Shown: positions 1 through 8,587, counted from the stretch's first letter. The stretch: 64,000 bases of DNA from Persephonella atlantica (GCF_016617615.1 NZ_JAACYA010000001.1:620001-684000); one strand, 5' to 3'. Made by a program: numbers and translations. The notes: a model not told the origin generated them from the letters alone.

Positions 1-77
1 ACTTTAACATTATGACAGGTATGTTGGAAGATAAGTATATTAAGGATATTTCCCGCGTATCTATTTTATTTCCCTGA
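1..77 (+). CDS. C-terminal end of an unidentified upstream gene (partial)
   Basis: The third forward frame is open from the window edge to a TGA at 75-77 and encodes about 24 residues ending in SILFP. It is followed after 41 bases by the start of the heptose kinase gene on the same strand, so it could be the tail of the preceding gene of that operon. Too little is visible to assign a family, and a chance open frame of this length is possible. Confidence 0.4.
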   Translation, partial: FNIMTGMLEDKYIKDISRVSILFP

Positions 78-118
78 CTAAATGCTGAAATACTTAATAT
101 ATTTTTGGAAGGCAGCCG

Positions 119-1075
119 TTGATAAAAAAGAAAAGAGCTGAAGAGATAATAACCCAGTTTAAAAATAAGAAAATTCTTGTTGTGGGAGACCTGATTTTAG
201 ACAGGTATCTGTGGGGGGAAGTGGAAAGAATATCTCCGGAAGCTCCTGTTCCGGTAGTGGACATAAAAAAAGAGACATTCAATCCCGGCGGAGCATCAAA
301 TGTTGCATGGAATGTTTCCCAGCTTGGAGCTGAAGTTTTTATGTCCGGGGTAGTAGGAAAAGATGAACCGGGAAAGCTTCTTACATCACTTATTGAAGAA
401 AAAAATATAAAACCTCTGATAGTTTTGGACAGAGAAAGACCTACAACAGAGAAAACGAGAATTATAGCAGTCAGTCAGCAACTACTGAGAATAGACAGAG
501 AAAAAAGGATAAATCTATCTCCTTCTGTCAGCAGCGAGCTTATTAATCAGATTAAATCTGTATTAAAGGAAATAAATGCTGTTATTGTCTCAGATTACGG
601 GAAAGGTGTGATAACCAAAGCCCTTATGGATTTTTTAAAAAGTACGAAAATCCCTGTTTTTGTTGACCCAAAACCATCAAACTTTTTACTGTACAAAAAT
701 ATAACAACGATGACTCCAAACAGGAAGGAAGCATACGAATGTGTAAAGATGGACAGAGATACTACTGTTGAGGAAGTTGGAAGACAGATAATGGAGCATT
801 TGGGTATAGACACTCTCCTTATAACCCTTGGAGCTGAAGGAATGGCACTGTTTGAAAAGGAAACAGTTACCAAAATACCAGCAAAAGCAAAAAAGGTTTT
901 TGACGTAACAGGAGCAGGAGATACAGTAATATCTGTTCTTACCCTCTCCAAAATTTCTGGTGCATCGTGGAAAGAGGCTGCATCTTTGGCAAATTATGCA
1001 GCAGGATATGTGGTTGGTGAGATAGGAACGGCAACAGTAAGTCCAGAAAAGCTGTTGGAGCTTGTGCCAGAATAA
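119..1075 (+). CDS. rfaE1: D-glycero-beta-D-manno-heptose-7-phosphate kinase (RfaE domain I)
   Basis: This is a PfkB/ribokinase-family sugar kinase of 318 residues. It has the RfaE-I signature GDLILDRYLWG near residue 23, GGASN at 57-61 and the catalytic FDVTGAGDT motif near 260-268. The family phosphorylates heptose-7-phosphate at C1 in the cytoplasm for ADP-heptose, the inner-core LPS sugar. The length matches the kinase alone; the adenylyltransferase domain of fused HldE is absent and must be encoded elsewhere. The start is TTG at 119, chosen because GGAAGG at 107-112 sits 6 bases upstream and the protein begins right at the family N-terminus. A ribokinase of other sugar specificity is possible but less likely given the motif and the kdsB and flippase genes in the window. 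Confidence 0.88.
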   Translation: MIKKKRAEEIITQFKNKKILVVGDLILDRYLWGEVERISPEAPVPVVDIKKETFNPGGASNVAWNVSQLGAEVFMSGVVGKDEPGKLLTSLIEEKNIKPLIVLDRERPTTEKTRIIAVSQQLLRIDREKRINLSPSVSSELINQIKSVLKEINAVIVSDYGKGVITKALMDFLKSTKIPVFVDPKPSNFLLYKNITTMTPNRKEAYECVKMDRDTTVEEVGRQIMEHLGIDTLLITLGAEGMALFEKETVTKIPAKAKKVFDVTGAGDTVISVLTLSKISGASWKEAASLANYAAGYVVGEIGTATVSPEKLLELVPE

Positions 1076-1086
1076 GCTTTACTAAA

Positions 1087-1099
1087 CTGCCAGAGGCAG
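1087..1099 (+). terminator. possible weak hairpin after rfaE1
   Basis: CTGCC-AGA-GGCAG forms a 5-bp GC stem with a 3-base loop 11 bases past the rfaE1 stop, followed by the T-rich but not uninterrupted GTTATTATATTG. It may be a weak terminator or processing hairpin before purS. Confidence 0.3.
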
Positions 1100-1139
1100 G
1101 TTATTATATTGTTATAAACAAAGGGTAAGAGGTTATTTA

Positions 1140-1385
1140 ATGCTGATTAAATTTTTTATAAAACCAAGAAAAGGAGTTCTTGACCCTCAAGGGAGAGCTG
1201 TTTCTGAAAACTTGAGGTCTTTAGGTTTTAATAACGTAAAAGATGTAAAAGTAGGAAAGTATATAGAAGTATATGTTGAGGAAAACGATAGGGAAAAAGC
1301 GGTAGAACAGGCAAAAGAGATGGCAAAGAAAGCACTGGTAAACGACCTGATAGAAGATTACCAGTTTGAAGTGGTGGAGGACTGA
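1140..1385 (+). CDS. purS: phosphoribosylformylglycinamidine synthase subunit PurS
   Basis: An 81-residue protein with the compact PurS fold signature: a beta strand (KFFIKPRKGVLDPQG), a helix around AVSENLRSLGF, then VKVGKYIEVYVE. PurS bridges PurL and PurQ in the three-subunit FGAM synthase of purine synthesis and helps channel ammonia. It is immediately followed by purQ (2-base gap), which fixes the identity; purL is not in this window. The ATG at 1140 has AAGAGG about 7 bases upstream. The length is normal for the family. Confidence 0.93.
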   Translation: MLIKFFIKPRKGVLDPQGRAVSENLRSLGFNNVKDVKVGKYIEVYVEENDREKAVEQAKEMAKKALVNDLIEDYQFEVVED

Positions 1386-1387
1386 GA

Positions 1388-2077
1388 TTGAGGTTTGGTG
1401 TTGCAGTTTATCCCGGTTCAAACTGTGATTACGACACATACAGAGTAATAAGAGATGTTCTGAAAGAGGATGTTCAGCTGATAGATTACAGAAGTACAGA
1501 TATAGAACATTACGACTGTATAATCCTGCCTGGCGGATTTTCCTTTGGAGATTACCTCAGGCCGGGAACACTCGCATCTCATACGCCTCTGACGGGGGCT
1601 ATAAAAGATTTTGCAGATAGAGGCGGTTTTGTTATCGGAATATGCAATGGATTTCAGATATTGACGGAAGCTCATCTACTTCCGGGAGCACTGATGCCGA
1701 ACATTCACGGAAAGTTTGTATGCAGACACCAATATCTGAGGGTTGAGAATGCCGATACACCTTTTACAAATCAGTGTGAAGAAGGTCAGATTTTAAAGAT
1801 ACCTATTGCCCATCACGATGGGAATTATTTTGTAGATGAAGATACACTCAGAAAGATGGAAGATAACGGTCAGATAATACTGAGATACTGTGATGAGTTT
1901 GGAAATATCACAGAAGAAGCAAATCCAAACGGCTCTATAAGAAACATAGCCGGCGTATCAAATGAAAAGAAGAATGTGTTCGGTCTTATGCCCCATCCAG
2001 AAAGAGCTTCAGAAAGCATATTAGGAACAGAAGATGGGCTGTACATACTCCGCTCTATATTAGAGCATCATTCCTGA
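1388..2077 (+). CDS. purQ: phosphoribosylformylglycinamidine synthase subunit PurQ (glutaminase)
   Basis: A class I glutamine amidotransferase of 229 residues that supplies ammonia to PurL in FGAM synthesis. The nucleophile lies in GICNGFQIL (Cys about residue 86) and the catalytic His-x-Glu in PHPERA near residue 204; GGFSFGDYLRPG is the PurQ oxyanion loop. The TTG start at 1388 lies 2 bases after the purS stop, with GGAGG inside the end of purS. The 3' end overlaps the convergent thioredoxin-like gene by 10 bases. Confidence 0.95.
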   Translation: MRFGVAVYPGSNCDYDTYRVIRDVLKEDVQLIDYRSTDIEHYDCIILPGGFSFGDYLRPGTLASHTPLTGAIKDFADRGGFVIGICNGFQILTEAHLLPGALMPNIHGKFVCRHQYLRVENADTPFTNQCEEGQILKIPIAHHDGNYFVDEDTLRKMEDNGQIILRYCDEFGNITEEANPNGSIRNIAGVSNEKKNVFGLMPHPERASESILGTEDGLYILRSILEHHS

Positions 2078-2535
2078 GCAACTCTTTTTAACACTTTTAT
2101 AATACTTTTTTCTCTTCCGGAACCTATAATTTTCCTTACTACTTTCAGGTTTTTATCCAAAATTACTGTTATTGGAGTCCCAAATATACCAAATTCAGAC
2201 CTTACCTTATAATCAGCTATCAAAACGGGGAGATCAAACTTCCATTCTCTTTTTTTCTCTTCTATCTGTAAAATGTCTGATGTTCCTATAACAACAGCGT
2301 AAAAATGAGCCTTTCCTTTGTATTGTTTTGCTATTTTAGAAACAGCAGGCAGTTCCTTTTTACAGGCATGACAGTAAAGCTGCCAGAAGACTAAAACTAC
2401 AGGTTTGCCCTTCAGCTGAGATAGATAAACAGTCCTGCCATTTGTGTCTGTAAATTTAATGTTCTCTAAACTTTTTCCATAAGAAGAAAATGCAACAGAT
2501 ATTGAAACAATTAAAGCTGCTACTATATTAATCAT
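2068..2535 (-). CDS. TlpA-like thiol-disulfide protein, exported
   Basis: A thioredoxin/redoxin-fold protein of 155 residues. The hydrophobic segment at residues 1-16 is a signal peptide or anchor, the active-site-like CHAC is at about residues 55-58, and the cis-proline loop is GTPIT near 126. It probably acts in the periplasm as a reductant or oxidant for envelope or cytochrome proteins. The open frame extends 33 codons further upstream, but the ATG at 2535 is preceded by GGAGAG at 5 bases and starts directly at the signal sequence; the longer form would run into the divergent dGTPase gene. The CHAC dipeptide is unusual compared with CGPC or CEPC. The partner is unknown. Confidence 0.8.
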   Translation of the reverse strand: MINIVAALIVSISVAFSSYGKSLENIKFTDTNGRTVYLSQLKGKPVVLVFWQLYCHACKKELPAVSKIAKQYKGKAHFYAVVIGTSDILQIEEKKREWKFDLPVLIADYKVRSEFGIFGTPITVILDKNLKVVRKIIGSGREKSIIKVLKRVAQE

Positions 2536-2586
2536 CAAACTCTCCGAAAAGTTATTTGTATATAAATATACTACCGCAGGCAAGTA

Positions 2587-3618
2587 ATGAAAATAAGAGA
2601 GCAGATAGAACAGCTTGAGTATCAGATTCTTCATCCACGCTCAGCTAAAAGCAGGGAAGCAAAAAGGGAGATAGAAGAAAAAGAATGCGACCTGAGAACA
2701 AAATTCCAGAGAGACAGGGATAGAATACTCCACTCAAAAGCATTCAGGAGATTAAAGCACAAAACGCAGGTATTCCTTTCTCCCGAGGGAGACCATTACA
2801 GAACAAGAATGACCCACACATTAGAAGTTGCCCAGATAGGAAGAACCATAGCAAAAGCTTTAAGGCTAAATGAAGACCTTGTGGAAGCAATAGCACTTGG
2901 ACATGACTTAGGGCATACACCTTTTGGGCATGCAGGAGAGTTTATACTGAAAGAGGGAGCATCCTACCACCATGCGAAACAGAGCCTTAGAGTAGTTGAA
3001 AAACTTGCAAACGAAGGAAAAGGGCTGAATCTTACTGAAGAAGTTAGAGATGGAATACTGAAACACAGTAAAGGCTCTTCTCCATTGATAACAGAAGGAA
3101 ACATGCCAAAAACTTTGGAAGGAGAAATAGTAAGAATAGCAGATAAGATTGCTTACATAAATCACGACCTTGAAGATGCAGTAAGAGCAAGGCTGATATC
3201 AGAAACAGACATACCTAAAAACATCAGAAAAATATTGGGAGAGACAAAATCTGAGCGTATAACAACAATAATAAAAAGCATTATAAACACAACTATAGAA
3301 GATGGATATAAACATATTGTGATGGAAGAGAAGATATACGATGCAATGTATCAGTTGAGACAGTGGCTTTTTGATAACGTTTATCTGGCAAAACCTGTAG
3401 TTGTAGAACTTGAAAAAGGTAAAGGGATAGTTAAGGCATTGTATGAGTATTACCTTGAGCATTACGAAGAGATACCATACTACCACAGGTACCTTCAGCT
3501 CTGGGGAGAGTACGACCCAAAACAGGCTGCTGTTGACTATGTGGCAGGTATGACAGACAGATTTGCAATCAGAACATACCAGAAAATCTTCATCCCAAAA
3601 GGCTGGCACATAATTTAG
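2587..3618 (+). CDS. dgt: deoxyguanosinetriphosphate triphosphohydrolase-like protein
   Basis: An HD-superfamily phosphohydrolase of 343 residues. The metal site is visible as RMTHTLEVAQ (His77) and GHDLGHTPFGHAGE (His106-Asp107), preceded by KAFRRLKHKTQVF, typical of the dGTPase subfamily. These enzymes cleave dNTPs to nucleoside and tripolyphosphate and help balance dNTP pools. It is shorter than E. coli Dgt and matches the common bacterial dGTPase-like type. The ATG at 2587 follows AGGCAAGTA. The gene is divergent from the thioredoxin-like gene (51-base gap), and its stop overlaps the convergent pilus gene by 4 bases. Confidence 0.92.
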   Translation: MKIREQIEQLEYQILHPRSAKSREAKREIEEKECDLRTKFQRDRDRILHSKAFRRLKHKTQVFLSPEGDHYRTRMTHTLEVAQIGRTIAKALRLNEDLVEAIALGHDLGHTPFGHAGEFILKEGASYHHAKQSLRVVEKLANEGKGLNLTEEVRDGILKHSKGSSPLITEGNMPKTLEGEIVRIADKIAYINHDLEDAVRARLISETDIPKNIRKILGETKSERITTIIKSIINTTIEDGYKHIVMEEKIYDAMYQLRQWLFDNVYLAKPVVVELEKGKGIVKALYEYYLEHYEEIPYYHRYLQLWGEYDPKQAAVDYVAGMTDRFAIRTYQKIFIPKGWHII

Positions 3619-4106
3619 TATTCAATGATGACAGTGAGAGTGTCTTGATAGTCATCAGCAACATGAACATCTTTCTGTCCACCGTAAAGAATACCTCTAA
3701 TAAGATATGCTTTTTCATTTGACGTATTTTGTATTACGATTACATCGTCTATCGTGCAGGTACCATTACTGCCGTCCCCCCATACACAAGAGTGTGGGGT
3801 GAAAATGTTGTAATAAATTTTTGCTCCGGTTTTTGCTGAATACATAAATCTCCTTTTTGGATTAGGACTATTACCCCCTAACAGTTTAATCTTATATGTA
3901 ATAGCTCCTCCATGGGCAGAACTACACTTGACTTTCATTAGAGCTTCAGTTCTTAGATGACTGTCCTCCAGAGGATAATAATCTCCAAAATTCAAATCTT
4001 CTATCTCAAGGATACACTCAACATTGCTTCCATGATGATGTTTGTTAGGATTTCCGAAAGCTGTGTTTAAGAAAATAGCAATCAAAAAAACTATAACTTT
4101 TTTCAT
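3615..4106 (-). CDS. spore coat U-type pilus subunit, tip/adhesin candidate
   Basis: A secreted 163-residue protein with a signal peptide (residues 1 to about 18, ending TAFG) and a mature start rich in histidine (HHHG). The core shows the SCPU-domain pattern: Cys in VECILEI, a strand with NFGDYYPLED, a second Cys in VKCSS, and a C-terminal amphipathic strand ending VIIEY for chaperone docking. Two extra cysteines lie around SCVWGDGSNGTC. As the last gene after the usher it occupies the position of the tip subunit CsuE in archaic pili. The ligand is unknown; the His-rich N-terminus might bind metal. Family level is secure, the tip role is inference. Confidence 0.7.
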   Translation of the reverse strand: MKKVIVFLIAIFLNTAFGNPNKHHHGSNVECILEIEDLNFGDYYPLEDSHLRTEALMKVKCSSAHGGAITYKIKLLGGNSPNPKRRFMYSAKTGAKIYYNIFTPHSCVWGDGSNGTCTIDDVIVIQNTSNEKAYLIRGILYGGQKDVHVADDYQDTLTVIIEY

Positions 4107-4117
4107 ATCTCACCCCC

Positions 4118-6708
4118 TTATTGAACGTCTATTTTTAAACTTTCTCTAAACTCTAAAAACTCTTCTATAGACTGGAAATCATCATAATTTACAATCTCTA
4201 TATTTTCCCTTTTCTGAGAAATTGAAACTTTTTTATTTTTTTGTTTATTGAGAGTTAAATTGTTTGGTTTGGTTTCTTCTTTTGTCATATTTTCTTTATT
4301 TTTGATGCTTTTACTCCTCTTTGTATTTATTATATATTTTCCTTCTTTTTTTGCTATCATATGAACATTTTTTAGGTTACAGGTGTATACCCCAATAAAG
4401 GGAACAACTTTTTCTATCATATCCTGCGTGATATTAATCTCTGTTTCGCATCTACCGTCCAAATAATCAACAGATATTTTGTGCTTTCCAACAGATATAT
4501 TTTCTATGTAAGACTTCCCCTTAAATCCTACAATTCCAGAATCTTTTCCATCTACTTCAATCTTTGAACCTGCAGGTAGATATGACCCGTCTGGCAGGAG
4601 GATTTTTAATCTTATAGAATTAACTTTTTTGGTTTTGAACTTTAGTAGATATCCATGTTTTTGATAAGGTATAAATGAATAGATATTTTTATCAATTACT
4701 GATTTTATATCAAGTGTTGCTGGATTGATACGAACTTCATTATGTCTGTAAGGATTTAAATAAGGGACAAAGAGTGTTCCCCTTTTGTCTGTTTTCCCTG
4801 CCGCCCTATTGTTTACTTTAACTTCCACATTTTTCATTGGAGGGTCTATCTTTATTATCGCAAAACTGTTGTAGATTTTCCTCTTCAGAAAAATTTCTCC
4901 ATCCATAAAAATTATACTTCCAGATACACCTGCCCTATAACTTGTAGAACTGTAAGATGAGTTTTTTGTAGAAGATATACCTCCTGACAATGTTAGTTGT
5001 TCAAAGTTATAGGAACTGCTGAAAGTGATGTTATTATTGCCATCTGTTTTATTAAAACTACCTTGATAAGACAGCCCTTTGTTAAAAGAGTTATTTCTTC
5101 TCACAGAAAAAGTATAGCTATTCTGACTATCTTTGTTCTGGTATTTGAAAGAAGATGAATGACTGCCACCTAATGGTAAATTAAGGGAGCCATAAAAATA
5201 CTGGTTTTTTAGACTTTTACTGTACCCAACATTTAGAGAAACCCTTTTAAATAAAGATTTGTTGTAGATTATGTTAGTTGTTTGCTCTTCTTCCCTATCA
5301 CCTTCATATGCTCTCCGGTTATAAAACAAGGTTATATTCCCAAAATTTCCCATATTTACAGATAGGGAAGAAGTTATACTTTCTTTTATGGAAGCCAATC
5401 TGGAGCTTGGTCTCAAGAAGTTGTCTTGTCTTTTAGTATAAGAGAAGCGAGCGTTAAAGATTCCTATTCTTTTTGAATAGTCAATACCATAAAGGGCTGA
5501 AAATTTCCCTTTATTGTAGGAGAGTGCAGTTTTTGGTATTATCAGACCTAACTTACTTAAAAAGTATGGAGAAAAGCCGGCAGCAAAACCATCTGCTCCC
5601 TGAAGATAGAGACCCGTTCCAAAAGAAAACCAGTTTAAAACTCCTTTTTTGTAATAAGAGTTAAAAACAAACTTTCCGTAACTAAAAAAGTCATTAAAGT
5701 AGTTTTTTTTAATAGCTCCAATAGAAATAGCATACTCTGTTAGCCCCGGTTTTAGAAGAGCCCTATCAGTCATAAAAGGTATTTCTACTACTTTTTCTCT
5801 GCCTAAAACATCTTTTATAACAACCCTTAGATTGCCTTCACCTGTCATTATAGGAATGTCTTTTATCTCAAATGGTCCCGGCTTAAGATTTTCTGTTAAA
5901 ACTTTAGCCTGATTGTAATAAATATCAATAGAAGAAGGTAACATCACTTCTCCCTGAAAATCAGGAAGAGGATAGGTTATGATGTCTGGCTTTAATCTGA
6001 AATTTTTTGATACCTGTATGCCAGCTATTCTCACAGCACTGCCCCAAAATGTAGATTTTGCATAAATGTCTCCATACTCAAAGGTTATCAGTCTTTCTAT
6101 GTCGTCAGTTCTACCTCTCAGTTCAAGTAGTCTAAACTCTCTCTGATTTTGGTTAACATTAAATAGAGTATTAGCAACAATGTAGCTACTTCCCCAAAAG
6201 TATAAACCTTTGGTATTCAGTGAATATCTGGAACTTTCTGTATATTTGGAAAAAAGTCCATCGTATTCTATCAAAAAACCTGAGCTTTTAATAGGCTCTT
6301 CTTTGTTTTCAGTTTCCTTTAGTTTTTCAATTTTTTTCTTCGTAAAGTATTTTGAAGGTATAATCAGGTCTAAGATTAACAGATTGTAATTAATATCATA
6401 CTTGACATCTTTTAGACATGTGATACATACATACTGCTTCTTGTTAATGATAGAGAAAAACTGTTTGTTAATTTTGTTCAGGTCAATGCCTGCTTTTTGT
6501 AGGGTAGATTTTAGAATATAAAAATCTTTTTTTTTATGTATACTACTTGGTCGCCGTAGTTTATTTTGTTGATGTATATGTTGTATATGGCTATGTTATA
6601 GTCTGATAACTTCTTACCGTAGGAAAAAGTGCTAAAAGCAAGCAGTATCAATAATAAAAAGTAAAATCTAAAGAAAAAGCTACTGTAATGGCACTTCAAT
6701 TTTTTCAT
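4118..6708 (-). CDS. archaic chaperone-usher pilus outer-membrane usher, split by a -1 frameshift
   Basis: The usher secretes and assembles chaperone-bound pilin through the outer membrane. The first frame (ATG 6708 to TAA 6511) encodes a signal peptide (LLILLAFSTFSYG) and the usher N-domain; the second runs open from about 6528 to 4118 with plug/barrel features (EVMLPSSIDIYYN, GPFEIKDIPIMTGEGNL). Joining them by -1 slippage at A-AAA-AAG (6526-6532, inside a 9-A run) gives one 863-residue protein with a sensible N-terminal sequence across the junction (YIKKKDFYILKSTLQKAGID). Without slippage the product stops after 65 residues; internal starts such as TTG 6274 would lack the signal peptide. 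The C-terminal 80 or so residues are an odd Lys/Asn-rich tail. The ATG overlaps the chaperone gene by 29 bases. It may be programmed slippage, a decaying gene or a homopolymer error. Confidence 0.8.
6526..6535 (-). other. A9 slippery run with in-frame A_AAA_AAG heptamer in the usher gene
   Basis: On the minus strand the zero frame reads ATA AAA AAA AAG ATT, so AAA-AAG occupies P and A sites of a canonical -1 heptamer. Slipping one base back continues with GAT TTT TAT in the frame that encodes the rest of the usher. Nine consecutive A residues could equally allow RNA-polymerase slippage. No Shine-Dalgarno-like stimulator is seen upstream; a 7-bp A/T stem (AGATTTT with AAAATCT) lies directly after. 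Confidence 0.6.
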
Positions 6709-7435
6709 TATTTTCCAGATGAATTTCAGCTATTTCTGGAACAGAACCGAACTCTTGGTAATTACCTTCTTTGTCTTTTTTGGTTATCTCTATCACAAAA
6801 CTTGAGTCAGGTAAGACATACCTTACTAATTGCTGGGCATACAGAACTTCATCATCTTTTTTTAATACTATTCCCACAGTTTTTACAAAACCTGTTCCCA
6901 CATTTTCCAGTTTTAAGGCAACTTTGCTTTTTGAAACTTCAACAGGTGTGATTATTAATTTAGGTTCAGGGTTAACGGTTAATGGGTTAATAAAAACTGG
7001 AACACTAATGTGGAAAACAATCTGAACAGCCGTTTTTACTTTATCACCACTGCTTTTAATGTCTAATTCATCTGGAACCTGTTTGAGAATGAGTCTGTAT
7101 GACAGCTGTTTTTTTATAGGAGGCTCCCCAAGATATGCAATTTTTATCAGCTGTTTCTGTTTTGGTTTGAGCTGTATAAATGGAGGAATAACAATAATGT
7201 CTTCTGTTTCAGAAAGCACAAAGTTACCTTTATTATCTAAGTCCCATTTTTTCAGCTCTGTTTCTATCATCATATCTTTGTCAGATGTGTTCACTATCTC
7301 AAAGACAGCTGTGTTTTTACCTTTTTCTATAAATATTTTTAATGGCTTTATAAAAAAGTCTATGCTGTATGCTTCTGAAAAAAATAAGAAAAGGAGAAGA
7401 GAGGCGTATATTTTTATTTTTTTATCTTTTACCAA
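6680..7435 (-). CDS. periplasmic pilus chaperone (PapD/CsuC-like)
   Basis: A 251-residue exported protein with a signal peptide (residues about 8-24, FFSEAYS) and a two-domain immunoglobulin-like chaperone pattern. The first domain starts with FFIKPLKIFIEKGKNTAVFEI and has the F1-G1 motif near PFIQLKPKQKQLIKIAY; the second domain begins around FINPLT. In this family the G1 strand donates to the pilin groove until the usher exchanges it. It lies between the minor pilin and usher genes and overlaps the usher start by 29 bases, implying translational coupling. The conserved basic pair in the cleft cannot be located with confidence. Confidence 0.85.
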   Translation of the reverse strand: MVKDKKIKIYASLLLFLFFSEAYSIDFFIKPLKIFIEKGKNTAVFEIVNTSDKDMMIETELKKWDLDNKGNFVLSETEDIIVIPPFIQLKPKQKQLIKIAYLGEPPIKKQLSYRLILKQVPDELDIKSSGDKVKTAVQIVFHISVPVFINPLTVNPEPKLIITPVEVSKSKVALKLENVGTGFVKTVGIVLKKDDEVLYAQQLVRYVLPDSSFVIEITKKDKEGNYQEFGSVPEIAEIHLENNEKIEVPLQ

Positions 7436-7447
7436 GGCTTCTCCCCT

Positions 7448-7981
7448 TTAGTATGAAATGGTCATAGTGACCGTATCCTTATATGTTCCTGCATATGGAT
7501 GGGTTGGTTGCGACTGCTGTAAATTGTTTACAATTTCAAAAGAAAGCATGGTTGTAGGAGCTCCTGTTACAGTAATAGAGCTGCTAAAAATATCTGATGA
7601 AGTGTGGAAATTAGAACCGGCCTGTATCGTAACTGTTAGAATGTAAGGTATAGATTGGGACGAGTTGGTCGTGTGGACAAGTAAGCCTGAATTTGAGCCG
7701 TTCTGGGAAGTTGCAGACAGCGTAAAGTTTGAGTTTTGTATACAATTAATATAAAAAGTTGCCCCATTAGAATAACCATTTGCGACTTGGTAAAGGCCAG
7801 TACCTGGGTCGTACTCTACATCAAACGATATGTCTGGTAAGCTGCTCCCATCAAACTGACAGGAGTCTTCCACATTAACCTGTATCCCAAAAGAGCTGTT
7901 TGCGGAATTAGCCTGAGATGCAGAAAAGCAAACCAAACAACCTGTTAAAACCACACCCCCTACTAAAGCTTTTGTATTCAT
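7448..7981 (-). CDS. spore coat U-domain pilin, minor subunit candidate
   Basis: A 177-residue protein with a signal peptide (residues 1 to about 26, SQANSA) and an SCPU pilin domain. The N-terminal donor-strand-like segment is SSFGIQVNVEDSC, a second cysteine is in FYINCIQ, and the protein ends in the chaperone-binding strand DTVTMTISY. The subunit is Ser/Thr/Asn-rich. It is the second gene of the pilus operon, downstream of a GC hairpin, and has GTGAGG before the ATG. By gene order it resembles CsuA or CsuB-type minor subunits; which role it plays cannot be read from sequence. Confidence 0.75.
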   Translation of the reverse strand: MNTKALVGGVVLTGCLVCFSASQANSANSSFGIQVNVEDSCQFDGSSLPDISFDVEYDPGTGLYQVANGYSNGATFYINCIQNSNFTLSATSQNGSNSGLLVHTTNSSQSIPYILTVTIQAGSNFHTSSDIFSSSITVTGAPTTMLSFEIVNNLQQSQPTHPYAGTYKDTVTMTISY

Positions 7982-8008
7982 AACTCTGACCTCACTTTGT
8001 TGTTAAAA

Positions 8009-8027
8009 GGGGGAGACACACCCCCCC
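8009..8027 (-). terminator. intercistronic hairpin between the two pilin genes
   Basis: On the minus strand GGGGG-TGTGTCT-CCCCC is followed by TTTTAAC, starting 12 bases after the first pilin stop. The stem is short but all GC. It fits a partial terminator or a 3'-stabilising hairpin that raises major-pilin output over downstream genes, an arrangement common in pilus operons. Confidence 0.5.
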
Positions 8028-8038
8028 TGTGTTTAGAA

Positions 8039-8512
8039 TTAGTAAATAACTTCTATATTTATTGTTTTAGAGTATTGTTCACCGGCCACAAGATCAGCAG
8101 GGTTTACACTAGCAGTATTAATTGAAAAATTAAAGTCCACTGTGTCTGTTCCAGAAGTAGTAAATTCTGTACCACTATAAGTCGCTCCGCTAACTGTAAC
8201 ATCTAAAGTTCCCGGTAAAGTTTTAGAACCGTTTTGAAGGTCAATATTAAGGGTTTGGCTTGTGCCAGCTATGTCTGTTCCATCTACTTTAAGTGTATAT
8301 GTTGAGTTTGCGATACAGCTAATTGTAGCACTGGTACTGCCAGAAGTAGTGGTAGGATTGTAGTAATCATAATCAATAGTAATGTTAGATGGATCAGAAA
8401 TAGTACACGAATCCAGCACGTTAACCGTGATGTCAAAGTTGCCTGTTGCTGTGCCGGCAAATGCGGCGAAAGGTGCTGCTGCAAGGATTGATGCTGCGAG
8501 TAACTTCTTCAT
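8039..8512 (-). CDS. spore coat U-domain pilin, likely major subunit
   Basis: A 157-residue exported protein. The signal peptide has an Ala-rich core and a cleavage site after AFA (residue about 19). The mature protein begins with a donor strand GNFDITVNVLDSC, has the paired cysteine in ATISCIANS, and ends in KTINIEVIY, the chaperone-recognition strand. It is the first gene of the operon, has the strongest ribosome site (GGGAGG) and is followed by a hairpin, which together suggest the most abundant subunit. The family is known from Csu-type biofilm pili; function here would be surface attachment. Confidence 0.78.
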   Translation of the reverse strand: MKKLLAASILAAAPFAAFAGTATGNFDITVNVLDSCTISDPSNITIDYDYYNPTTTSGSTSATISCIANSTYTLKVDGTDIAGTSQTLNIDLQNGSKTLPGTLDVTVSGATYSGTEFTTSGTDTVDFNFSINTASVNPADLVAGEQYSKTINIEVIY

Positions 8513-8544
8513 GTTTCTAACCTCCCTAAAGTTTATTTTTACCC

Positions 8545-8557
8545 TCCCTCAGAGGGA
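8545..8557. promoter_or_regulatory. 13-bp palindrome in the pilus operon leader
   Basis: TCCCTC-A-GAGGGA is a perfect 6-bp inverted repeat about 32 bases upstream of the first pilin ATG and about 24 bases after the predicted transcription start. It could be an operator or a leader hairpin; no regulator can be assigned. Confidence 0.4.
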
Positions 8558-8587
8558 TTATTAATCCTTTATTAGTTTTTGAGAAAC

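Noticed and set aside
6518-6532. 7-bp A/T stem right after the usher slippery site as a frameshift stimulator
   Set aside because: It starts inside the heptamer rather than 5-9 bases downstream and is all A/T apart from one G-C pair, so it is unlikely to pause a ribosome at high temperature. Noted only as context.
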